Source: CAWJAP01 sp963834365 (GTDB taxonomy: Bacteria > Acidobacteriota > Vicinamibacteria > Vicinamibacterales > Vicinamibacteraceae). From it: a stretch of DNA of 64,000 bases. The DNA is taken from contig CAWIBS010000032.1 of NCBI GenBank assembly GCA_963834365.1, positions 62,001 to 126,000 on the forward strand, in the 5' to 3' direction. Of this stretch, positions 50,234 to 57,915 are shown in pieces (position 1 is the stretch's first letter; each line of letters begins with the position of its first letter). The notes beneath the pieces are model-generated. The model was not told where the DNA came from, ran no database searches, and was given only the letters and a program-made list of their open reading frames with translations. A program made the position numbers and the translations under genes.

Positions 50234-50569
50234 CTAGGCGCTGAACGGCTTGACGAAGAACAGAATCAGCGAAATGAGCAGCGCGTAGATCACGAGGGAC
50301 TCGATGAGCACGAGACCCAGGATGAGCGAGCCGCGGATGTCGCCCGCCGCCCCCGGGTTGCGCGCGATGCCCTCGACCGCGGCGCTGACCGCCCGCCCCT
50401 GGCCGAGCGCACCGAATGCCGCGGCGATGGCCAGCGCGAAACCGCCGGTGATGATGGACCACTGCGCAATCGTCGACGACAGCGCGCCGCCCGCTGGCTC
50501 CTGCGCGTAGGCCGGCGCCAGCATTCCCGCCGCCAGCACGATGAACGTTGTCAGAACACTCGTCTTCAC
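50234..50569 (-). CDS. atpE: ATP synthase F0 subunit c, with signal-peptide-like extension
   Basis: A 111-residue protein from the GTG at 50569, which has GGAGG seven bases upstream. Residues 1-23 form a signal peptide (VLAAGMLAPAYAQ). The normal c-subunit hairpin follows: GALGQGRAVSAAVEGIARNPGA loop and LVLIESLVIYALLISLILFF with the ion-binding Glu90. Gln57 and Ser91 also match residues of the Na+-binding c-ring signature, but the Pro and Thr of that signature are absent. Subunit a is upstream after an unusually long 317-base gap. Confidence 0.93.
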   Translation of the reverse strand: MKTSVLTTFIVLAAGMLAPAYAQEPAGGALSSTIAQWSIITGGFALAIAAAFGALGQGRAVSAAVEGIARNPGAAGDIRGSLILGLVLIESLVIYALLISLILFFVKPFSA

Positions 50570-50886
50570 GTGACCTCCGGGCTCCGGCACGTCTGGCGTC
50601 GCGAGCCGCCTGCGACGCCGTCCGGAGCGGTGCACCGGCGCTTCGTCCCGCTCGCGCGGAACCGGGGCCCGGACCCGAGCCGGTGACCTGTGGTCACGGC
50701 AGCCACGCCAGCCGGGTGGTGCCGGCCGGGCGCACGCGGTCCACGAGACCGCGGTTTCCGAACGCTTCGAACGTCAGTCAGTCAGAACAGGCCCTGTGTT
50801 TCTGGGCTACGGGCTGCAGACTACGGGCTGCAGGCCGCGCGTCTGATCCTGGCCCCTGATCCCTGCATCCCTGCTGAACCCCTCCC
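50570..50886. other. 317-base gap between atpB and atpE
   Basis: It contains GCTGCAG/CTACGGG heptamers (50805-50840) and a GTGACC-TGT-GGTCAC palindrome (50683-50697). No gene is seen. Such a long gap inside an atp operon suggests separate control of atpE or repeat insertion. Confidence 0.6.
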
Positions 50887-51682
50887 TCACGCCGAGGCGT
50901 GCGCCGACGCCTCGTGCACGTGCGCATCGTGCTCGTGATCGGTATGGACGGCCGCGGCGAGATAGATGATCGTCAGCATCACGAAGATGAACGCCTGCAA
51001 GGTGCCGGTCACGACCCCGAGCACCATCATCGGCAGCGGGGCGATGAAGGGCACGATCGACGCGATGATGAGCACCACCATCTCTTCACCGAAGATGTTG
51101 CCGAACAGACGCAGCGAGAGCGACAGCACCCGCGACAGGTGGCTGATCGTCTCGATGATGAGCACCAGCGGCGCGATCAAGATCGGCGCGCCCGGCAGCA
51201 CCGCGAAGTGCTTGACGTACGCCACGATGCCCTGCTCGCGCACACCCTGGATGTGGTAGTAGACCCACACCGTGATCGCGCAGCCGAGCGTGACGTTGAT
51301 GTTCGCCGTCGGCGACATGAACCCCGGAATCTTGCCGATCATGTTCGCGGTGAAGATGAACAGCCCCACGGTCCCGATGAGCGGCAGGTATTTCGGCCCC
51401 TTCGGGCCGATGTTACTCGGTGAGCAGCCCGTTCAGGAAGAGCACCACGTCCTCGAGCAGGATCTGGAGGGTGCCCGGCTTCTCGACGGTCAGCTGCGAG
51501 CGCACCAGCAGGGACAGCCCGGTCAGCAGGAAGACGATGATCACGCACATCACGAGGTAGTCCGGGATGGCGTGAGCCGGATCGATGTGAAAGCCGAGCG
51601 GATCCAGCAGGGCCTTGACCGCCGGTCCGAACAACTGGTTCGCGGCTGTCACGATCCACAGTTCCTGGTGCAGCTTTTCCAT
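50887..51682 (-). CDS. atpB: ATP synthase F0 subunit a (one frameshift)
   Basis: About 264 residues. The N-terminal part (MEKLHQELWIVTAANQLFG to LFLNGLLTE) runs into a stop caused by an extra T near 51414. Without it the sequence continues NIGPKGPKYLPLIGTVGLFIF and then the proton-channel helices (RVLSLSLRLFGNIFGEEMVV, with the essential Arg). The His-rich tail HTDHEHDAHVHEASAH is notable and may bind metal. It lies downstream of AtpI and AtpZ-like genes and upstream of atpE. Confidence 0.92.
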
Positions 51683-51724
51683 GGGACGGGGTGGCGCCCC
51701 CTCTACGTGGAACGGGGCGCGGGC

Positions 51725-52186
51725 TCAGTGGGTCTGCGGCGGGATCGGACGACTCCCGCTCACCCAGCGCACGGCCTCGAACGAAGCCGATGCGACCAGC
51801 GACGATGCCCCGGCAACCAGACCCACTGGATGCAGGCGCAAACGCGCAATCATAACGTACGCCAGCAGAGCCAGTAAACCGTAGCGGCCGGCGAGCTTGA
51901 GGACCGCCCGCGCCGCGACGCGCGAACGCTCCGGGTCCGGCGTGCGTCCGCCCTCGCTGGTCTCCGCGTCGGCGGCCTGTGCGGGCGGAACGGCCGGCAG
52001 CAGCGCATCGATGCTGCTCGTGATCGCGAGCACGCTGACCGCCGCCAGCACACCGCCGCCCAGGACACCAGCCGCCACGTCCCAGCGCCCGGGCCACCCG
52101 ATGACGGCGACCACCAGGGCCACGATGCACCAGACGACCGCGCCGGTGTGGAACCGCCGCAGCAGCGGATCGGCCTCGCGCGTCAT
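51725..52186 (-). CDS. atpI: ATP synthase subunit I-like protein
   Basis: A 153-residue protein with four membrane helices (VVWCIVALVVAVIGW, VLGGGVLAAVSVLAI, YGLLALLAYVMIARL and LVAGASSLVASASF), the pattern of AtpI, which assists c-ring assembly. Start at 52186 (MTREADPL) overlaps the stop of the AtpZ-like gene (ATGA). The position before atpB supports the call although sequence conservation in this family is weak. Confidence 0.72.
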   Translation of the reverse strand: MTREADPLLRRFHTGAVVWCIVALVVAVIGWPGRWDVAAGVLGGGVLAAVSVLAITSSIDALLPAVPPAQAADAETSEGGRTPDPERSRVAARAVLKLAGRYGLLALLAYVMIARLRLHPVGLVAGASSLVASASFEAVRWVSGSRPIPPQTH

Positions 52187-52452
52187 TTCGTGTACTGCCG
52201 TGTGGCGCGGAACACGTTCAGGATCCCGGCCACCAGTCCCAGGGCGAAGCCGATGAGAAAGCCCCACGGAGACGAGCCAGCCTGTCGATCGATCCACACG
52301 CCGGCCGCGGTACCCAGGACGATGGCCAGGACGAGCGAGAGCCCGACCGTGCTCAGGGCGCCAATCATCCGGACCTGGTCCGGCGGGAGAAAGGGCATGG
52401 CTGCAGCCGCCTGGGTGACCTGCTGGGCCGCGCGGTGGCCCCGCCGCGGCAC
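52183..52452 (-). CDS. atpZ: AtpZ-type (ATPase_gene1) membrane protein
   Basis: An 89-residue protein with two membrane helices. LVLAIVLGTAAGVWIDRQAG and WGFLIGFALGLVAGILNVFR fit the ATPase_gene1/AtpZ family, which precedes atpI and may form a Mg2+/Ca2+ channel with it. The start is uncertain: the ATG at 52452 or the internal one 18 codons on (MPFLPPDQ). Overlaps atpI by 4 bases. Confidence 0.75.
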   Translation of the reverse strand: MPRRGHRAAQQVTQAAAAMPFLPPDQVRMIGALSTVGLSLVLAIVLGTAAGVWIDRQAGSSPWGFLIGFALGLVAGILNVFRATRQYTK

Positions 52453-52457
52453 GGGTG

Positions 52458-52625
52458 TCAGTGCGCTCGACCGGCCGCGGCGCCGGACGCTGCCGGCGTC
52501 CCGTGCGACAAACCCGCGATGGCGTAGGCGCCCCAGAAGAGCAGGGCGGTCAGGACGGCCACGCAGACGAGGTCGAGGAGCGACGGGCGGGCGGACGGAC
52601 CCGCTTGCAGTCGGGCGTCGTGCAT
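52458..52625 (-). CDS. Small membrane protein (55 aa) heading the atp operon
   Basis: A 55-residue protein: MHDARLQAGPSARPSLLD, one membrane helix (LVCVAVLTALLFWGAYAIAGL) and a short Ala/Gly tail. It ends five bases before the AtpZ-like gene. The family is not recognised; position suggests a small accessory protein of the ATP synthase. Confidence 0.6.
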   Translation of the reverse strand: MHDARLQAGPSARPSLLDLVCVAVLTALLFWGAYAIAGLSHGTPAASGAAAGRAH

Positions 52626-52633
52626 CACGCGGG

Positions 52634-52643
52634 TTAATATACT
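52634..52643 (-). promoter_or_regulatory. Possible -10 element of the atp operon
   Basis: On the minus strand AGTATATTAA, containing TATATT, about 11 bases before the ATG at 52625. No good -35 was found. If used, the first gene is nearly leaderless. It lies in the divergent gap with the VWA genes. Confidence 0.35.
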
Positions 52644-52756
52644 TTCTGTCGGTTGTGCCGTGCCTACCGTTCAGGGGAGACCACCCGTGCTCCAGTCCAC
52701 CCGTCGTCTTCGACTCGCCGGCCCGGCGTTGGTCTGGTCCGATCTCGGTCCGATCG

Positions 52757-53647
52757 TTGTGTCCGCGGCTCCTGTCCGTGGCTCTCGCCGGCCTGGCCTT
52801 GAGTCATCCGACGCCGGTCGGCGCCCAAGCCCGACAGCGGGCCTTGTACGTGTCGGTGGTGGACAAGCAAGGCGTGCCAGTCAAAGACGTGAAGCCGGAG
52901 GACGTGGTGGTGCGCGAAGACCGTGTGTCGCGCGAAGTGTTGAAGGTCGAGCCGGCGACCGATCCGATGCAGCTCGCGCTCCTCGTGGACAACAGCGAGG
53001 CGGCGCGGCAGGCCATCCAGTTCATGCGTGACGGCCTCGGGCCATTCGTCAGCCGGCTGACGGCGGCCGGCCATTCCGTGTCGTTCGTGACCCTGGGAGA
53101 TCGGCCCACGATCCAGGTGAACCTGACGTCGGACGGCGCGGCGGTCAAGAGCAAGGGCGTCGACCGGCTGTTCGCGCAACCGGGCTCCGGCGCGTATCTG
53201 CTCGAGGGCCTGGTCGAAACGACGCGCGGCTTCGTCAAGAACGAGGCGGCGCGTCCGGTCATCGTCGCGCTCATCACCGAGGGGATCGAGTTCAGCAACC
53301 AGTCCCACGAGCAGGTCCTCGAGGCGCTGAAGAAGAGCGGCGCCACCTTTCATGCCCTGGTGCTCACCGAAGGCATGAAGGAAGACCTGCGGTCGGACGA
53401 GGTGCGGCACCGCAACGTCGTGCTCGATCGCGGGACGCGCGAGACGGGCGGCCGGCGCGAGACGCTGATCGCGAACATGTCGATCGCACCCGAGCTGGAA
53501 AAGCTGGCGTCCGAGCTGCTCGCTCAGCACAAGGTGACCTACGCCAGTCCAGAGCGGCTGGTGCCAGCAGAGAAGATCACCGTGGAAGCGTCGAACAAGA
53601 ACCTCGTGGCTCGCGGCGTCCCCGTGAAGGCGTCAGACAGCCGGTAG
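52757..53647 (+). CDS. Exported VWA-like protein with degenerate metal site
   Basis: About 296 residues if started at the TTG at 52757, giving the signal peptide LLSVALAGLALSHPTPVGAQ. A GTG at 52687 with a good ribosome site (GGGGAGA) lies in a neighbouring frame, so a one-base error near 52760 is possible and the start is unsure. The body begins ALYVSVVDKQGVPVKDVKPEDVVV and contains a VWA fold, but the MIDAS loop reads ALLVDNSEA, not DxSxS, so metal binding is probably lost. It is immediately upstream of an intact VWA paralogue. Confidence 0.78.
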   Translation: MCPRLLSVALAGLALSHPTPVGAQARQRALYVSVVDKQGVPVKDVKPEDVVVREDRVSREVLKVEPATDPMQLALLVDNSEAARQAIQFMRDGLGPFVSRLTAAGHSVSFVTLGDRPTIQVNLTSDGAAVKSKGVDRLFAQPGSGAYLLEGLVETTRGFVKNEAARPVIVALITEGIEFSNQSHEQVLEALKKSGATFHALVLTEGMKEDLRSDEVRHRNVVLDRGTRETGGRRETLIANMSIAPELEKLASELLAQHKVTYASPERLVPAEKITVEASNKNLVARGVPVKASDSR

Positions 53648-53657
53648 GCGGGTCCCC

Positions 53658-54701
53658 ATGCGATTTCTGCACAGAGTTCGTTCCCCCTTTGGCGCGCGCC
53701 TGCCGCATGCCGCGGCATGCTCGGCTCTCGTCCTGATCGCCGTCGCGCTCCTGGCGCCGCCGCGTGTCGCGTCGCAGGCCCAGGACGGAGCCGCCCCGCA
53801 GACCCAGACTCCGTCGCCACCGCCGCCTCCGCCTCCGCAGCCCGAGACCAGTCCGCAGCGGCCGTCGTTCCGCAGCGGCGTCGACGTGGTGTCGCTGAAC
53901 GTGACGGTGATCGACGGTGCCAAGAGCTTCGTCCGCAACCTCGATCGCGAGGAGTTCGTCGTGTTCGAAGACGGCGTCAAACAGGAGCTGACCTATTTCA
54001 CGAAGGCGCAGCTCCCGATCGCGCTGTCACTGCTGATCGACACCAGCGCGAGCATGGAGGACAAGATCGTGACCGCTCAGGAAGCGGCCGTCGGCTTTGC
54101 GCGACGACTGCGCCCCGAGGATCTGGCGCAGGTGATCGACTTCGACAGCCGGGTGTCGATCCTCCAGCAGTTCACGAGCGACCGCCCGGCGCTCGAAGGG
54201 GCGATTCGGCAGACGGTGCCGAACGGCTCGACGTCGCTGCACAACGCGATCTACATCTCGCTCAAGGAGCTGAAGAAGGTGCGCGCCAAGTCCACCGACG
54301 AGATCCGGCGCCAGGCCATCGTCGTGCTGTCGGACGGCGAGGACACGTCGAGCCTCGTGCCCTTCGAGGAGGTGCTCGACCTGGCGAAGCGATCCGAGGT
54401 CGTCATCTACACGATTGCGATCCGCGGGCGTGACTTCGGGACGCGGGGGTTCAACGAAGCCGAGTTCGTGCTGCGGCAGTTCGCGCAGGAGACCGGCGGC
54501 CGGGCGTTCTTCCCGAGCACCGCGAACGAGCTCGCCGCCATCTACGGGCTCATCGCCGACGAGCTCGCGGCGCAGTACGCGATGGCCTACTCCTCGCGCA
54601 ACCCGAGGCGCGATGGCCAGTGGCGCCGCATCGTCGTGCGGACGACGCGGCCCGACATGGTCGCCCGCACGAAGCAAGGGTATTTCGGACCGACGAACTG
54701 A
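53658..54701 (+). CDS. VWFA-related acidobacterial-type exported protein
   Basis: A 347-residue protein with signal peptide (LVLIAVALLAPPRVASQ), a Pro-rich linker, the VWFA-related N-terminal strand pattern (VDVVSLNVTVIDGAKSFVRN, EEFVVFEDGVKQEL) and a VWA domain with complete MIDAS loop Asp128-x-Ser130-x-Ser132 (LLIDTSASM) and Asp in VVLSDGEDTSS. The C-terminus IYGLIADELAAQYAMAYSS is typical. It probably binds protein partners outside the inner membrane. It lies 10 bases after its degenerate paralogue and upstream of the heme operon. Confidence 0.9.
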   Translation: MRFLHRVRSPFGARLPHAAACSALVLIAVALLAPPRVASQAQDGAAPQTQTPSPPPPPPPQPETSPQRPSFRSGVDVVSLNVTVIDGAKSFVRNLDREEFVVFEDGVKQELTYFTKAQLPIALSLLIDTSASMEDKIVTAQEAAVGFARRLRPEDLAQVIDFDSRVSILQQFTSDRPALEGAIRQTVPNGSTSLHNAIYISLKELKKVRAKSTDEIRRQAIVVLSDGEDTSSLVPFEEVLDLAKRSEVVIYTIAIRGRDFGTRGFNEAEFVLRQFAQETGGRAFFPSTANELAAIYGLIADELAAQYAMAYSSRNPRRDGQWRRIVVRTTRPDMVARTKQGYFGPTN

Positions 54702-54722
54702 CGGTGGTCCTGAGCCTTCGAC

Positions 54723-55547
54723 GTGCTCCTGCTGCCCTTCCTGATCTACTGTCTCGCCGCGGTGCTGTACGGCGTGCACTTCGCCGGGCGCAACGCGCGC
54801 GTCGGGGCGGTCGCGTCGGCCACGCTCGTGGCCGGCCTGATCGCGCATACGTTCTCGCTGGGCATGGACACCGTGCGGCTGGGCTATCTGCCGCTCGTCG
54901 GCCAGGCCGGCGCCGTCTCGGCCTTCGTCTGGCTCCTGACGCTGACCTATCTCTACGTCGAGCTCTCGACCGACGAGCGCGCGATGGGGGTGTTCATCGT
55001 CCCGCTCATTGCCCTGCTCGCGTTCATCCCGCTGGTCGGCCCGGCCACGCCGCCGCTTCCCGCGGTCCTCGAGAGCCCGCTGTTCGGCCTGCACGTCGCG
55101 GCGGTCCTGCTCGCCTATGCCGCCTTCGCGCTGGCCTTCGTCGTCGGCCTGACCTACGTGCTGCTGTCGCGCGAGCTCAAGAGCAAGCAGCCGGGGGTGT
55201 TCTTCGCGCGCCTGCCGTCCCTGCCGTCGCTCGACCGCATGAACCTGCACGCCGTCTCCGTCGGGCTCGTCTTCCTGACCGCCGGCGTGATCATCGGCAT
55301 CGTGTGGGCGGCGCGCGCGCGGGGGTATGCGCCCGATGATCCCCGTGTTCAGGCGATGTCGATCAGCGATCCCAAGATCATGATCGCGCTCGCCTCGTGG
55401 TGCGTCTACGCGTTCGAGATCTATTCGCGGCGCCGGATGGGGTGGGGCGGCCGGCGGGCTGCCTGGCTCTCGGCGCTCGGCTTCGCGATCGTGCTGTTCA
55501 ACCTCATTCCAGTCTCGTACCTGGAAACCAGCCACGCCTTCGACTGA
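54723..55547 (+). CDS. CcsA/HemX-type cytochrome c assembly membrane protein
   Basis: A 274-residue protein with about eight membrane helices (LPFLIYCLAAVLYGVHFAG, FGLHVAAVLLAYAAFALAFV, GLVFLTAGVIIGIVWAARA). It is the single-domain CcsA/HemX relative commonly encoded next to hemA. HemX proteins influence glutamyl-tRNA reductase level; CcsA proteins handle heme for cytochrome c maturation. The WWD-type heme motif is not obvious, which favours HemX. GTG start at 54723. Its stop overlaps the hemA ATG by one base (TGATG). Confidence 0.82.
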   Translation: MLLLPFLIYCLAAVLYGVHFAGRNARVGAVASATLVAGLIAHTFSLGMDTVRLGYLPLVGQAGAVSAFVWLLTLTYLYVELSTDERAMGVFIVPLIALLAFIPLVGPATPPLPAVLESPLFGLHVAAVLLAYAAFALAFVVGLTYVLLSRELKSKQPGVFFARLPSLPSLDRMNLHAVSVGLVFLTAGVIIGIVWAARARGYAPDDPRVQAMSISDPKIMIALASWCVYAFEIYSRRRMGWGGRRAAWLSALGFAIVLFNLIPVSYLETSHAFD

Positions 55548-56894
55548 TGCGCCTGCTGGTCCTCGGCGTGAGCCATCACACGGCGCCGATCGAGCTTCGG
55601 GAGCGGCTGGCGATTCCTGCGGGCGAACTGCCGGCGGCGCTGGCACGGCTTGCGGCCGACGGCGCCCTGGGCGAGGCGGTGCTGCTCTCGACGTGCAACC
55701 GCACCGAGGTCTACGTGACGTCCCGCAGCCTCGAGGAGGGCCACGAAGCGCTGGTCGCCTTCCTTGCGGGCATACGCGACCTCCCGGCCGACCTGATCCG
55801 CCCGCACCTCTACTCGCGCAGCGAGGCCGATGCCGCGCGGCACCTCTTTCGCGTGTCCGCGGGGCTCGATTCCCTGGTCGTCGGCGAGCCGCAGATCCTG
55901 GGTCAGGTCAAGCAGGCTTACACGACCGCCACCGAACACCAGGCCACCGGCGCCACTCTGAATCGCCTCTTCCACACGGCGTTCACGGTTGGCAAGCGGG
56001 TGCGGAGCGAGACGGCGCTCGCCGAAGGCGCGGTCTCGGTGAGCTTCGCGGCGATTGGCCTGGCCCGCAAGATATGCGGTGATCTGCGCCGCGCCACCGC
56101 CCTCATCGTCGGCGCGGGCGACATGGCCGAGCTCACGGCGAGGCACCTCGCGGCCCAGAATCCGGCGCAGCTGCTCGTGTGCAGCCGGACCACGGCACAC
56201 GCCGAGGCGCTCGCCCAGGAGGCCGGGGGCACCATCGTCGAGTGGAGCGGCCTCGATCGGGCGCTCGCGGCCGCCGACGTCGTGGTCACGGCAACCGGCG
56301 CGACGCACCCGATCCTTTCACGCGAGCGCGTGCGCGCCGTCATGCGTGGACGCACCGGACGGCCGGCCCCTGTTTCTGATCGACATCGCCGTCCCGCGCG
56401 ACGTCGAGCCGTCGGCCGCCAGCCTCGAAGAGGTGTTCCTCTACAACATCGACGATCTGCAGTCGATCGTCAGCGAGAACCTCGCGCGGCGCAGCAGCGA
56501 GACGACGCTGGCGGAAGCGATCGTGAACGAGGAAGTCGAGGCCTTCATGGCCTGGGCGCGCTCGCGCTCCGTGATGCCGACCGTCGTCGCGTTGCGCCAG
56601 CGGTTCGAAGCGATTCGCCAGGCCGAGCTCGTGCGTCTGCAGCCGCGGCTCGCGGCGCTCGGCCCCGACGCCCGCGCCCGTGTGGACGAAATCACGCGGA
56701 TCATCGTCGAGAAGCTGCTCATCACTCCCACCGAGCAGCTCAAGGCGCTCTCCGATCGCGAACTCCTCACCGCCTACGCCGACGCGCTCAGCCATCTCTT
56801 TGCGCTCGGTCCCGATGACTTCGACGATGAGGGCGGGGGCGGTGACGAGGAGCGGGGGCCGGACGGGCGGCCGCGCCAGCTGGCGAGGTCATGA
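55547..56894 (+). CDS. hemA: Glutamyl-tRNA reductase (one frameshift)
   Basis: About 449 residues; first committed enzyme of C5 heme synthesis, reducing glutamyl-tRNA to glutamate-1-semialdehyde. Catalytic Cys50 sits in LLSTCNRTEVY. GVSHHTAPIELRERL, LVVGEPQILGQVKQAY, the NADPH-binding VGAGDMAELTARHLA and the C-terminal dimerisation helix are all present. The frame changes near 56370 in GGCCGGCCCC; restoring it gives PLFLIDIAVPRDVEP. Starts on the stop of the CcsA/HemX gene and its own stop overlaps the hemC ATG (ATGA). Confidence 0.95.
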
Positions 56895-57881
56895 GCGGGA
56901 TTGGGAGCCGTCGGTCGACCCCGTCGTCCGAATCGGCACCCGAGGCAGCCAGCTCGCCCTGTGGCAGGCGAACGAGGCGGCGCGCCGGCTCGGCGAGTGC
57001 GGACTCGCGACCGAGATCGTGGTCATTCGAACGTCGGGCGACCGCCTGGGCGAAGCCGTCCTCGCAGGAAGCGGGGGGCAAGCGGCTCTTCGTCAAGGAG
57101 ATCGAGGACGCGCTGGCCGATGGACGGGTCGATGTCGCGGTGCACAGCACCAAGGACATGCCGGTCGAGATGCCACAGGGCCTCGAGATTGGCGCGTTCC
57201 TGCCGCGTGCGGATCCATGGGATGCGCTGGTCCTGCCCGCGGTCCCCGGAGCTGAAGCCCCGGGGCTGCGCGAGGTGGTCGCAGCGCTCGGCTCGTCGCC
57301 GCGGCTCGGGACCAGCAGCGTGCGGCGCGTGACGCAGCTCCACCGGCTGATACCCGGCGCCACCTTCGAACCGATTCGGGGCAACGTGGAGACGCGGCTG
57401 CGCAAGCTCGACGAGGGCCAGTACGACGCGATCGTCCTCGCGTGCGCCGGCCTTCAGCGGCTCGGTCTCGCGTCGCGCATCACGGTGACGCTGCCCGTGA
57501 GCGTCGCCGTGCCGGCGCCGGGGCAAGGCGCTGTCGCCCTGCAGGTGCGCACCGACAGGGGCGCCGCGCTCGCCGCCGCGCTGCCGCGCATCGACGATCG
57601 CGCGACGCGTGCCGCCGCCACCGCCGAGCGGGTCATCGTCCACGCGCTCGAGGGCGGATGCCAGTCGCCGATTGGCGCCGTCGCCGTGCCGCACGGCGAC
57701 GGCCTCGAGCTGCACGCGGCCGTGACGTCCCTCGAGGGTGAGGAGATCCGGGCGATGGCGCTTCGGCCGGATCGAGGATCCGATCGAGCTCGGTCGGCGC
57801 GTCGCCGAGCAACTGCTCGCGCAGGGCGCGGCGGATCTGCTGGATGCTTCGCACGTCGAGCCGCATGCCGACGGGAAGTGA
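56891..57881 (+). CDS. hemC: Hydroxymethylbilane synthase (three frameshifts)
   Basis: About 330 residues; porphobilinogen deaminase. Recognisable: RIGTRGSQLALWQANEAARR, RLFVKEIEDALADGRVDVAV, HSTKDMPVEMP, GTSSVRRVTQLHRL, IRGNVETRLRKLDEGQYDAI and cofactor-binding Cys in LEGGCQSPIGAVAV. The frame changes near 56915, 57076 (GGGGGG run) and 57765; the reconstructed end is RVAEQLLAQGAADLL to the TGA at 57879. ATG 56891 overlaps the hemA stop. Confidence 0.93.
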
Positions 57882-57915
57882 GCGGCAGGCAGTATCTTCG
57901 GCGCCGAGTCCCGTC

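Noticed and set aside
50234..50569. Firm assignment of a Na+-driven ATP synthase
   Set aside because: Only part of the Na+ signature is present and GQG also occurs in H+ rings; kept as a question only.
54723..55547. CcsA as an undoubted cytochrome c heme lyase component
   Set aside because: No clear WWD motif and no CcsB/ResB partner; position before hemA fits HemX equally well.
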